A stretch of 64,000 bases of DNA from Blastobasis lacticolella. Its lineage: Eukaryota; Arthropoda; Insecta; Lepidoptera; Blastobasidae. The position numbers and the translations under genes are program-made. Below the pieces are notes generated by a model that saw nothing but the letters and a program-made list of their open reading frames with translations, ran no database searches and was not told the origin of the DNA. Below, in pieces: positions 1 through 10,246 of this stretch (positions are counted from its first letter, which is position 1; every line of letters starts with the position of its first letter). The stretch spans positions 9,955,057 through 10,019,056 of the forward strand of contig LR990043.1 in assembly GCA_905147135.1 (NCBI GenBank). The letters run 5' to 3'.

Positions 1-89
1 TACATTTAGCAAATGTAGTTATATTTCGTCAAATGTATGTATTTTTAAATGACAGGGTTGCGACTGAGAGGTTTTTTAGACGAGAGATA

Positions 90-1261
90 GGGGAAGTCCG
101 GGAGAGTTGGACCGCTTTTTGTTTAAAGTATCGTATTTTCTTATAAATGTGGCTTAGTGGTTAAATTATAATAATAAACAGTAGCTTATTTATTTAGATT
201 TACTTATGCATATTTACTTTTTCGATATTATAGTACTGAAATATGTTATATATATTTGAATGAAAAATGGGATATGAGTCAACTCTCCCCACCCTTAGGG
301 ACACTTGAACCGGGCTCTGGGGAGAGTTGGACATTGCTTTTTAAAGGGGAAAATAAAAACATTTTGCAATTTAAATCGCAGATATATTAAACAAAACATC
401 ACAAAACTTAATTAAATTATAAAGAAACACAGTTATTGCTCTTCTTATAAAGAAATAAAAATAAAACTTCAACATATTCTTTAACATTCCACAATCAACA
501 TAATTATTAAACATTTAGTTAACAAAATTAAACATTTAACGTTTTTTTAATCAAACTTGTTGGTGTTTCTTAACCTTTCTTTCAAATTATATACTTATTC
601 TAGTCATTTGGTATCTATCTTTTACCTCACGTATAGCGTTTTCTAATTCTGTGTTGGTATGTATTTTTCTTTTGCGTGTTGTTTCGGAAGGCTTGTATCG
701 AAAAGGCATTTTTCGAGCAATTAACCTGTGAGAGAAAAAAATACAAATAGGACTCGCGTATTAAGGGTAACGAATTATATTTAAATTTAGTAAAAAAGGT
801 TTAAATTTCTACATCTATAAAATAAAACTTCAAAGAGGGGGACATGAACCACTGAGCATATCTCCCGCACCCGCTATGGTGCAAGTCTCCCGCATATACT
901 ACTTTGACATGAAATTTAACTCACAGAAAAAACAATCAATTTTAGCGAAAAAACACTTAGCACAAGTCACACTACAATAATCCGCCAGTACAATAGTAAT
1001 AACACACAATACGTACCTCTATAAACACAGCCGCTATCTCAAAACAACATAAATTAATAAAATTGACTCCGCCGTAACAAAATCACCTTTTTGAAACTGA
1101 GCGCCAAACAAACTGGCCATTGTAAAAAATGGCGGCGTGCTAGTTATTGGCCTCTCGCGCTCTACCAATGACCGTCTTGACGTTTCGTTAGCGCGAAATT
1201 TAAGATGAGTTTTAAAAGGTGGTTCAACTCTCCCACCTGAGCAAGTCTCCCGGACTTCCCC
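90..1261. mobile_element. Non-autonomous TIR DNA transposon, TA target site
   Basis: The ends are a perfect 16-bp inverted repeat, GGGGAAGTCCGGGAGA on the left and its complement on the right. Each end is flanked by TA (88-89 and 1262-1263), as expected for a TA target duplication of the Tc1/mariner type. Copies of GAGAGTTGGAC-like and AAGTCTCCCG-like motifs recur inside the element (near 280, 320, 865, 890 and 1225), like subterminal transposase-binding repeats. No transposase ORF is present, so any movement would need a transposase in trans. The superfamily is inferred from the TA only. Confidence 0.75.
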
Positions 1262-1480
1262 TACTCTTTTTTAACCATTTTTTGTAAAATGAACATTTGT
1301 CAAACGTTTTTACTAAACAAATGAAAAATATCATATAACCAGAGATAAACCCCAATATCGGATACCCAGTATTGGGTACACCTGGGTATCCAAAATTGAG
1401 GTAACTACCTACCTACTGTTAAAATAAATGACTATGGATAATTCACTTGGCACAATTCTCACTAAAATGCGCTAAATTCT

Positions 1481-1532
1481 GTATTATAGCTATGTATCTA
1501 GCTAATACTAGCTAGATACATAGCTATAATAC
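1481..1532. repeat. Perfect palindrome, 24-bp arms
   Basis: Two perfect 24-bp arms (1481-1504 and 1509-1532) surround the 4-base spacer ATAC. The sequence is AT-rich with repeated AGCTA and TAGATAC motifs. It could extrude as a cruciform or form an RNA hairpin. No coding context. Confidence 0.9.
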
Positions 1533-1560
1533 ATACATACGTAAACTTTGCAGCTTTGTA

Positions 1561-1689
1561 GAGTGTGGAAGTCATTCATTGAAAAAACTCGACAAACAGA
1601 AAATCACACATCGAATTTTGACAGCGAACTGGAGGCAGAAATCGCGCTGACAACAAGCGAAATGCTGGGACCTAACATTGACGAATGAG
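1561..1689 (+). CDS. Candidate terminal exon of an unknown gene
   Basis: After a plausible acceptor (TTTGCAG at about 1546-1552, or TTTGTAG at 1555-1561), one frame stays open to a TGA at 1687-1689. It encodes about 42 residues of ordinary acidic composition (VWKSFIEKTRQTENHTSNF, then a Glu/Leu-rich stretch ending in GPNIDE). I do not recognise it. Earlier exons would lie before the window or inside the repeat to the left. It could be chance; transcript evidence would decide. Confidence 0.3.
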
Positions 1690-1985
1690 TTCTAATTTAT
1701 AAATATAGATGGCATCAATTAGTTTTTGTTATAGAGAGGTATCCAGTACTGTGCAACTATCCAGTTATCGGTTCCGCTCTCCTACAACTTTTATAAAATT
1801 TGCTCTAACATAAATATATAATAAATAAATAAAAACATTCTCTATCTTCCTTCTCAGAACGCTGTGCCTTTTTTAAAGTGATACTACTTAGGAAGCGAGA
1901 CGTTAGATTGCTGATTTGATGTTATTGTACAAAATCGCCAATAGTCTGGTCAACTTTCCTCAACTGATTGAACAGTTGAACCTCA

Positions 1986-2195
1986 ATGTTCCACGAATAT
2001 ATTCCGCGCCTAGACAAAGGAACTTTTACCATTAAGTATTATAGGACTAATTTGGGCCTGCACTCCACAGTCCCCCGAATGTGTCGGGAATACAATCATT
2101 TGTGCGGAGCGGCGAATGTAGATTTATTCCACCTCATGAGTATGAGTTTTAAGACCACTTTGTTCAGGCATGCTTTCGACGCAAATGCGCTTTAG
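1986..2195 (+). pseudogene. 3' end of a LINE reverse-transcriptase ORF (fragment)
   Basis: This 69-residue open stretch matches the pattern seen at the extreme C-terminus of jockey/CR1-type RT proteins: R-T-N, then P-R-x-x-x-x-Y-N, then a V-D-L-F block and a closing F-K-x-x-L-F. The intact LINE at 10.2-13.1 kb ends with the same spacing of motifs. No RT core precedes it, so it is a 5'-truncated remnant. An independent host gene is unlikely. Confidence 0.5.
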
Positions 2196-2308
2196 ATCGC
2201 AAAGAAGCGCTGTAAATTGACATAGTTAAGTTCCAGTTTACATACCTACCCATATTGGAGCATTGTAGAATAAAAATACAGTCACGGTAATGAGGTTGCT
2301 TAATGTAC

Positions 2309-2472
2309 TGTTTCAGTTACAAACAGTATCAAAAACAAAATACAGAACTAAGGCAAATGTCACGAAACGACGCAAATCACGCATTATCAACGATGCTATA
2401 ATTACACGAGTGCAAATGCAGTTAATTACCGGGGAGATAAGTGTTGGTCATGCTTTAGATAAATTGAGATAG
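2309..2472 (+). CDS. Candidate terminal exon, basic peptide, unknown
   Basis: A CTGTTTCAG acceptor-like motif precedes a frame open to TAG at 2470-2472. The peptide is strongly basic in the middle (TKANVTKRRKSRIIND) and ends in a helical, amphipathic stretch (GEISVGHALDKLR). A variant poly(A) signal ATTAAA lies about 80 bp downstream. I do not recognise the family. It may be a terminal exon or part of the adjoining LINE remnant. Confidence 0.25.
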
Positions 2473-3403
2473 TTAAGTTTTATATTAACATCATCATTAT
2501 TTCCTGTCCCTTATATCCTCATATAAAAGGGCAAAAGTTCCTATTGAAGTCCAATTAAATATTTGTAATTTTTTTATTATTATTGGTTTATTACTATGAG
2601 TTTGTGTTTTTTTTGTTCAAATGGATACACTAGATAGGGTGCGTTTTAAGTTTTGTGTTTTACAAATACGTATTAAGTTAATGTCAGATTGGTGTTCAAT
2701 AAACGGCTTAAAATAGGAGTTTTGTTTTTTAGTTACCCGTATAAAGTAGCGAAAATAAATTAGGTAGTGTAATGGGGAACGTATATATATGTATTTTACA
2801 AATACCCCCGACACTACCGGGCCAGTAGTGCAGAAGGGAAATAAAAATACTTACGACACTACCAGTAGTGCGGCTTAGTAGTGTGGTGGGGAAGGAGGGA
2901 TATAAGTGATACAAAAATGGACCTTATTGTATGAGCAATACATTCCACTTTGATTTGCTCTCACGCTTTTTGTTTCTGAATTCAGTCACTGAATTTAGGA
3001 ATGTGTAATAAGCGCATTAGGCGGGCCACCCATTTTAGGCCACCTTCCCCTACCTACGATGCCTTGGTACTTACAATGTCATACTTTGTTTGTTGCCTAC
3101 ACCAAAGACTAAAATAGATAGGAACTATTACTACTTAATAAACCTATTTTTTCATTATTAAGTAAGTATACCTACTACTTATTTATTTCTACTCTAATAA
3201 AATGATTTAGGTAGGTAGTTAGGTATTTATCATGGAAATTAAGTAGGTACTTATGTGTGTAGGTAAGTATAAATAACAAACTGCACATTAAAAGTATTGT
3301 CAAAATATAAATTTATTAAATACTTGTATATTTAACAGATAAAATATAAGTAGAAATAAGTAGGTAAGTAGATATATAGCATATAAAATTACTCCGCCAC
3401 TTC
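2473..3403. other. AT-rich stretch with short inverted CACTAC/GTAGTG repeats
   Basis: No convincing ORF. Around 2805-2890 the words CACTACC and AGTAGTG recur in both orientations, making several small potential hairpins. The stretch from 3110 to 3400 is rich in AAGTAGGTA-like words. A minus-strand AATAAA (3312-3317) is a likely poly(A) signal for the minus-strand gene whose stop codon is at 3404-3406. Confidence 0.5.
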
Positions 3404-5502
3404 TTAATGTCCATGTTTGTTTCCTTTATGTTTTAGCAAGCGCCCCATAGCTTTATCGTCCGCTGGACGTGTGTTGTGTGTTTTCGCTTTAATGTTTTGG
3501 AATCTGCACAAATAAATTTACATGTTTAGATTATTAAAATAAGTTGGTTATTACTATTTGATTAGATCTATGTGTGGTGCCGCCACTTCAAGAATAGTAC
3601 CCCATCTCTTCCAGTGGGTGTCGTAAGAGGCGACTAAGGCGGCCTAAGCCAGAGGATGGACAGCAGCATCCTTCTGTTGCGATAATCAACCCGCCTGCCA
3701 AGCGTGGCGATTGTAACATTTCCCTTCCCCCTTTATGTAAAGTGCCGGTAAGGTAGGGGTAGGGTAGGGGCAGGGTAAGGGTAAGCTACCTGTCACATGC
3801 GGCATTTGTGATGCATGTTCACTTAAAGGTCTGTCTGGTGGTGGCGTGGGGGCCGGATCACCCTTTTCCCTTAAATGCATATTGGACGATTGCTGCGCCC
3901 TGCGTTATATTTGTGAACTGGTGCTGCCTTGGTGGACTGGCTTACTCTTGCTGTAGTTTGAGGTGTATATACACATATGTCTGGCCGTGTGGTGTCCCGC
4001 AAAGTGGAATAGCACCAACCCCTTACACTTGTGGGTGTCGTACAAGGCCGTCGTAAAACTAGTCGTTTTCGAGGTAAAATAGTCTACGTAGGCTGGAAAA
4101 TGGGCAGCAGCGTTTTCATTTGTTATATTTATAACACTGTGATTTCCAACCCCCTTGCCAAGCATGAAGATTATGGCAATAAGCTCCCCTTTTGTGAGAC
4201 AGGACCTTATTCCGGCACTGTTATGGGCTGTGATGAAGATGATATACTGTCGGGCACGGTCCGGCTCTGCTGGACATTGTCGGGCAATGACCGGCTATGT
4301 CTAGTATTGTCGGACACGGTCTGCCGTTGTTGGGGTGGGGGTGCTTCGGTCCTGGGGCGGCCAACAACTCTCTTAGACGATTGAAAGGAATATTTAATGT
4401 CCTACACAAAAAGGAAAATTTGATTTGATTTGACGCATTCCTCGTCCACAAATCCCTCGCTTGTGAACAACGTTGTCAAGAACGAGGGTGTGTCGTCTAG
4501 GGTAGCGTAATTAACTTATACTTAGAATTACCAAGCGGTATTCGTTGAAGTTCATACAGGTTTGTGCCTCGACTTCGGCTCCCTCCGCTGATAAGGTAGA
4601 GGCTATGTATGAGGATATTTCCAAAGACGCTAAACTGGGCAAACGAAGCGAGGACGAGTTGAGTGGGGAAACTTGGAGTTGAATTGGAAGTCAGAACGCC
4701 CGTGGCGGCTTTATGGAGAAGTAGGGACTCCATATTATGAACTTCTTTAGGAAGCTGCGAGTCCATTGCAGATGGACGTGGGTTAGCCCGATGGTATCAC
4801 AAAAATATAGATTGACTTAGAAAGATCGAGATTGATGAAGTCTACACTCCGACCTGACTATCTAAGTCCCCGAGAGCTTTCAACTCTAATTACAAGATCG
4901 CTATGAATGCATAGAAGAGTGCATCAACGTCGACGACAACAATAACAGGTTCGTGTAAGATGTTAGGTCAGGGTTCTTTACACAAAGAACCAACAAAATA
5001 TTTGACGATACCCTTAAACTCGTGGACCGAAGGCGCGGAATGACTCTGCAGTCCCCTGATGACGTCTCTCAATTTAGGCAGCCTAAATACAGATCTCCAT
5101 GTCTCTGACTCAATACTACCACTATTGAGGCGGCGATCGAGCGGAACAAAGGCTCTAAAGTCTTTGCGAGACATATTGGAACACGTAAACATTAGGTTCA
5201 AATTAGGTTAGGTTAGGTTGGGACAAAGTGTCGAGGAGCAGGGGCTAGTCAACTTAACCCAGTGACGAGTTGCGTTGAGTTGTGGCATAGGTACATACTT
5301 ACTTTTTCATTACGAAAGGTTTCTTAATTTCAGGTCTAGGCGGATGATGGGTGGTTTTGAACGTTGTTATATAGCGCTTCACCATATCGACTTTCAAATG
5401 CTCTTTGTCAGGAAATGAACGTCTTTTCCATACTTTCTGCTCCTCGATCCACATTCTTTGGTATTCATTAGCTAGTAGTAAGTCGATTCGAGGTTCCCCT
5501 TC
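3404..5502 (-). CDS. C-terminal two exons of a CFAP77-like ciliary protein
   Basis: Two minus-strand exons join in frame. Exon A is 5502-5303, with acceptor TTGTTACACAG and donor GTAAGTATG. Exon B is 3503-3404, with acceptor TTTGTGCAG and stop TAA. Exon A is open in only one of three frames and ends with two bases of a codon; exon B supplies the third. They encode 99 residues. Features visible are I-D-L-L-L..EYQRMWIEEQ, then PPRP, then PFVMKKFQNI, then a basic tail ending in NKHGH. As I remember the family, the run of DLL, Y..xW.xEQ, paired prolines and M.xFQ resembles the C-terminus of CFAP77, an axonemal microtubule inner protein. That name is an inference and no search was run. The 1.8-kb intron is filled with repeats. 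AATAAA at 3312-3317 (minus) is a suitable poly(A) signal. Upstream exons were not found; they may lie beyond the LINE cluster or have been lost. Confidence 0.6.
3575..4180 (+). repeat. Two divergent copies of a lepidopteran retroelement-like repeat
   Basis: The words GGGTGTCGTAAGAGGCGAC (3616-3634) and GGGTGTCGTACAAGGCCGTC (4033-4052) begin two related blocks. Each block continues through 'gacagcagcatcc' or 'gggcagcagcgtt' to 'cccgcctgccaagcgtgg' or 'ccccttgccaagcatga'. I know this block as very common in lepidopteran genomes in LINE-like contexts; the exact family is uncertain. It lies in the intron of the minus-strand gene. Confidence 0.6.
3755..3781 (+). other. Potential G-quadruplex
   Basis: Five closely spaced G-runs (GGGG, GGG, GGGG, GGG, GGG) are separated by loops of only 2-3 bases (TA, TA, CA, TAA). 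This meets the usual G4 pattern. It sits between the two copies of the retroelement-like repeat. Confidence 0.7.
4247..4331 (+). repeat. Minisatellite, ~30-bp unit, about 2.8 copies
   Basis: The unit begins with TGTCGGGCACGGTCCGGCT or a variant (TGTCGGGCAATGACCGGCT, TGTCGGACACGGTCTGCCG) and repeats every 30 bases. Copies differ by substitutions only. Confidence 0.7.
4390..5300. other. Remainder of intron, no recognised gene
   Basis: Open stretches here are short and unrecognised. A 77-residue minus-strand frame at 4968-5201 has protein-like composition, but it ends in a (TTAGG)3 run and has no clear splice sites. I treat it as unassigned repeat-derived DNA. Confidence 0.4.
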
Positions 5503-5559
5503 CTGTGTAACAAATAATTACGTACCTGCAGCACATATCTAATCACTAACTACGTTGGT

Positions 5560-6230
5560 ATAGTGGAAGCTATAAAATGTTGTAAAGCTAAAAAAATCTG
5601 TAAGTTTCCCGCTGGAAGCAAGTTTGGTATCATTTTCGTATAAAATGTAGAATTCATTGCCGGTATTTATTTTAATCATTTTCATAGTAATGTTTTAAAT
5701 AAATCGTATAAAAGTAAAATGATAACATATTTTTTTTGCTTTGACAGGTAATAAATTTTAAACAACAGAAAAATTTATCAAACAAAAAATACTTTTAATT
5801 AAGCGTATTTCATGCTGATTCTAAAAATATAAACTTCAAGAACGTCTTACAAATAAAAGTTGGTTAAAAAAATTCTGTAACCTCGCGGTGGTGACAAATC
5901 CCTCTAAGGTGCGATTTATCTATCTTACAAATTGGTCGGTATTATTAGGCGGTACTATGGTAGGTTTGGTATCATTTTCATATAAATAGAACATGCAGAA
6001 TTTATTTCTGGTATTTATGTTAATCCTTTTTCTAATAAATCGTAAAAATGTGAAAGTTTACTATGATTATTTTTTTGCTTTGAGAACAAACTTTTTAATA
6101 GCTCAAAAAAGAATAAAACGAAAATACTTTAATATTATTTAATATATTAAAGTATACTCTAAATATTAACTTAAACAACCAACTTCTATAAAAAGTTAGT
6201 AAATAATAGGTCTTTACCTATGAAATTGCC
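5560..6230 (+). repeat. Direct dimer of an AT-rich ~300-bp repeat
   Basis: Two diverged head-to-tail copies (about 5625-5940 and 5962-6215) share, in order, TTGGTATCATTTTC, a 'ggtatttattttaat' block, 'aaataaatcgtaaaa', a 'tttttttgctttga' block, and 'aacttct/aagttgg' near the end. The same family recurs at 16.08-17.03 kb in the opposite orientation, again as two copies. No coding capacity seen. Confidence 0.6.
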
Positions 6231-6395
6231 GTTCTGCATTACTGGCCATTTCAAATCAAAATATTTTTTGTTTGGCTAAGAATTCTAATTTCAAATTAAT
6301 TTTATCTTAAAAGCTTGGAATTCTTTTACCAAAAGTAGTCATTTGTTTATTGATTAGTGTAACATTTTCATCGCATTTCAATCTTTTTCGTCATC

Positions 6396-6600
6396 ATGGA
6401 TACGTTAAAAATTCGAGTAATTATGGAATATGAGTACCGTCGTGGCAGCAACGCGGCACAAGCGGCACGCAACATCAACGACGTTTACGGAGCTAACACT
6501 ACAAACCAACGCACCACTATATTTGACTGGTAGCGACTCGGCCTAGGAGGCAGGCTATGGCCTACCTCATTAGACATCGGGAGCTTCTGAAAGTACGATA
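6396..6600 (+). pseudogene. Mariner transposase N-terminal fragment
   Basis: ATG at 6396 opens a frame starting MDTLKIRVIMEYEYRRGSNA and continuing AAQAARNINDVYG to a TAG at 6531. The pattern of hydrophobic residues, RG.xAA.xARNIN.VYG and N.RT matches the first helix-turn-helix of mariner transposases (cecropia-like group). The catalytic DDD domain is absent, so this is a 5' scrap. Confidence 0.75.
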
Positions 6601-6840
6601 ATACTAATTAATATACATACCTATACGACACCAGTTTAGATAGCCATGTTTATGTCAATGGACTGAAAACTTTAACCTAAAGTACCTTTAAATAAACGTC
6701 ACAATTTCCTGCACAGAGAAGAAATTTTCGTTTAAAGCAGTTGCAAAGTATCCCTCAGCAGCGTCCTGTAGCAAAACATCTTTGCCCTGCCGGATACCAA
6801 TGTTACAGCACTCCTTTTTTTCACCCCTCTAATAATTCAA

Positions 6841-9834
6841 ATGGCAAAACGTAAAAAAAAGAGTATGGTTTTTTCAGCGGCACCCTTTTCCACACTTCGA
6901 GTGGACTTTTGCAACATCAGGGGCCTCCACTCCAACCTGAACGCCGTACATCACCACCTTGAGACGGCGAAGCCCGCCTTACTCTTCCTGACTGAAACGC
7001 AGATATCACCTCCGGCCGACACTTCGTATCTCCATTATCCTGGGTACAAGTTAGAGCACAGGTTTCTTCCTCGCGCTGGTGTGTGCTTATTCGTCAGAGA
7101 TGATATCTGCTGTCGGCGTCTTGCCATTGAACAAAGTGACGAATCTGTTTTGTGGGTGTGCGTGGAACAGGGAGGGAGGTTCTTCCCGTGTCTACGCATG
7201 CCTATACAACAACCGTCACGGCGTAGGTGAGACAAATCGGTTTTTCGAGCACGTTCAATGCGCTACCGACAAAGTTCTTGAGTGATGTCCTTCCGCTGAG
7301 TTGGTAGTCTTAGGAGACTTTAATGGTCACCACACTGAGTGGCTAGGGTCAAGCCGTCCTACCAACCCAGCCGGGAGATCCGCCCACGAATTTGCTCTGG
7401 CCAATGGTCTCACGCAACTGGTATTAGAACCCACCTACTTACCGGATGTTGTGGGCCGTGATCCTTCTTTGTTAAACCTTCTGCTGACCTCCCACCCAGA
7501 CGGTTATCGGGTGTCCGTCGATGCTCCTCTTGGGACATCTGACCACTGCCTGGTCCGTTCTGAGGTGCCTCTTGCTATACCCGAACGGGCTCGCCCCAGT
7601 GGGTCACGCAAGGTATGACACTACGGCTCAGCAGACTGGGATGGATTGCGAGAATTCATCGCGTCGTACCCGTGGATACAGCTTTGCTTTTCCTCAAATG
7701 ACACCAACACCTGTGCTGCCGCTGTAGCTTATGTCGTACTGCAGGGAATGGAATGTTTTATCCCATCCTCTGTAGTCCGCCTCGGCGGCAAGAGCCAGCT
7801 CTGGTACGACAGGCCTAGTGCTGAGGCAACTCGCCTCAAGCAGGATGCTTTTCGTGCCTGGACAATGGCTCGGGCCCATAAGGACCCTAACACCCACAAT
7901 TTGAGGAAAAAGTATAATGCTGTATCGAGGTCTACAAAGAGGATAATGGCTGGAGCAAAATTCAAGTTTATTGGTGGAATTGGGGAGAGACTAATCAGCT
8001 ACCCATCTGGGAGTCGTGCTTTTTGGTCTCTCCAAAGCTGTTGAGGGGAACTTTTGTCGGACTTCTTTTCCACCTTTGCGCAAGCCGGATGACCTATTGG
8101 CCCACACGGCAAAGGAGAAAGCCGATCTCTTGGGTAGTCTCTTTGCCAAAAACTCAAATCTGGATGATGGGGGAGCTGCACCGCCTACCATCTCGCGGTG
8201 TGAGGGCAGCATGCCCGAAGTTCGTTTCACCCAAAAAATTATAAGACGTGTGCATCTCTCCCTAGACATCCGGAAGTCCAGTGGGCCTGACGGCATTCCG
8301 GCTATTGTTCTAAAAAAATGTGCTCCCGAGTTGTCTCCCGTGCTAATGCGCTTATTCGAGCTTTCCTATACCTCTGGAACGGTGCCGTCTTCGTGGAAGC
8401 TAGCCCTTGTGCATCCGATACCCAAGAAGGGTGATAATTCAGACCCATCAAATTACAGGCCTATAGCGGTAACCTCCTTGCTCTCTAAGGTGATGGAGCG
8501 GGTTATCAATATCCAGCTCCTCGGATACCTAGAGGACCACCAGCTGATTAGTGACCGTCAATATGGCTTTCGCCATGGTCGCTCAGCTGGTGACCTTCTG
8601 GTGTACCTAACGCACCGGTGGGCTGAGGCCGTCGAGAGCAAGGGGGAGGCTCTGGCTGTCAGTCTTGACATAGCCAAGGCATTTGATCGGGTCTGGCACA
8701 GGGCACTTCTATCAAAACTCCCGAAGTACGGTATCCCCGAGGGGATCTGCAATTGGGTATCCAGCTTCCTGTCTGGACGGAGCATCCAAGTCGTTGTCGA
8801 TGGATGCTGCTCCGATACCAAGACTATAAATGCTGGAGGACCCCAAGGTTCAGTACTATCTCCCACGCTGTTTCTTCTGCATATCAATGATATGCTGAAT
8901 ATCCCCAGTATTCATTGTTATGCGGATGACAGTACGGGAGATGTTAGTTATACTGGCCGAGCGAATGTCCCTCGTTCCGAGGTGTCGGAGAGCCGAATTA
9001 GACTTGTGTCGAATATCGAACATTCCTTGGAGCAAGTTGCTCAGTGGGGCAGACTAAACCTAGTCCAATTCAACCCCTTGAAGACACAGGTCTGCGCATT
9101 TTGAGTGCCGCAGTTTCAAGGAACACCCCTTTCCATCTCAAAAAGTATTGGGATCCTCGCTGTCGACATATCGGATAGCGTGCGATTCCGGAGTCACCTG
9201 GAAGGCAAGGCCAAACTAGCTTCGAAAAAGCTTGGAGTGCATAACCGGTCCAAGCGATACTTCACCCCGGGGCAGCGCCTGCTGCTGTACAAGGCACAAG
9301 TGCGGCCACATATGGAGTATTGTTCCCATCTTTGGGCCGGCGAAACTGCCGACCTGCTTAATCCTCTAGACTCCGTACAGAGACGCGCCGTACGAATTGT
9401 CGATGATCCCATACTAACACGCAAGTTGGAACCACTGGCAAACCGAAGGGACTTTGGCTCCCTGTGTGTGTTCTATCGGCTGTACAATGGGGAGTGTTCC
9501 AAGGAACTTTTCGATCTGGTGCCCACAGCACAATTCCGCCATCGCACCACCCACCGTGGGCTTGGTACTCATCCTCACAACGTGGACCCTCTGTTGGTCA
9601 CGACGCGAAGGTTCGAAAGAACGTTTCTCGCTCGTACGATTCGGATGTGGAATGAGCTCCCAGCCACAGTGTTTCGATCGTTCAAGAGGTATATTAGAGG
9701 TCTCTTCAGAGGCGGGCAACGCATCAGTGACTCCCCTGGTGTTGCTGATGTCCATAGGCGGCGGTGACCACTTTCCATCAGGTGGCCCGCTTGCCTGTTT
9801 GTCTGCCGTATAACATAAAAAAAAAAAAAAAAAA
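6841..9834 (+). mobile_element. Degenerate non-LTR retrotransposon (endonuclease + RT), poly(A) tail
   Basis: Open segments in order give an APE-type endonuclease (6880-7618: ..FCNIRGLHSN.., ..LTETQ.., GDFNGHHTEWLG, ending TSDHCLV) and then a reverse transcriptase (8016-9104). The RT shows SGPDGIPA, YRPIAVTSLLSKVMERV, QYGFRHGRS, SLDIAKAFDRVWH, GGPQGSVLSPTLF and the catalytic CYADDS. The C-terminal thumb/tail (9105-9767) is separated from the RT by one in-frame TGA. Frame changes near 7220-7300, 7618-7646 and 8016-8044, plus that stop, show it is dead. The 3' end carries the short motif TTTCCATCAGGTGGCCCGC and an 18-A tail (9817-9834). Clade is jockey/CR1-like by appearance; a precise name was not assigned. 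Confidence 0.9.
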
Positions 9835-10136
9835 TTGTACATTCTGCAAGTAAGTAAGTTACGGGCACACACTTGCGATATCTTACAAGTAAAAGTCTTG
9901 CGAAATCAACCTCTGCATTTCTCGATCTGCAGAGAGCATTTGACAGTGAATGAAAATCGGTGCCGGAGGCGAACATTAGAATAAATACCCAGTTCGTGTA
10001 TGCCCATACTGAGGCTTTCCTCGATTTCTGTAGCTATTCACCAGAGTTCAGTCCATTATTTGCACTTCTATTACGTCATGTTCGATGTTCTCTCAGCTGA
10101 AATTCCGGACACACTTCTATGACTCGTGGAGCACGC
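9835..10136 (+). pseudogene. Short RTE-like reverse-transcriptase scrap
   Basis: At about 9896-10010 the frame reads SAFLDLQRAFDSE followed by KSVPEANIRI. This is the RT motif (F-D-L-Q-R-A-F-D-S) also found, better preserved, in the minus-strand RTE remnant at 15.3-15.65 kb. Intervening residues are deleted. Nothing else is recognisable here. Confidence 0.5.
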
Positions 10137-10246
10137 TGATTATTTATTTATTTATTATTTATTTATTTAAAACAACTTTACAGTATAACAGTATTCACCA
10201 ATTCACTGAAAGCTTAAGATATATCAGTATTTATTACAAAACAATA

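Noticed and set aside
4968..5201. 77-residue minus-strand frame with protein-like composition
   Set aside because: No splice sites, no recognisable family, bordered by simple repeat; left unassigned.
5192..5220. (TTAGG)3 run resembling the insect telomere repeat
   Set aside because: Only three units; too short to call an interstitial telomere site.
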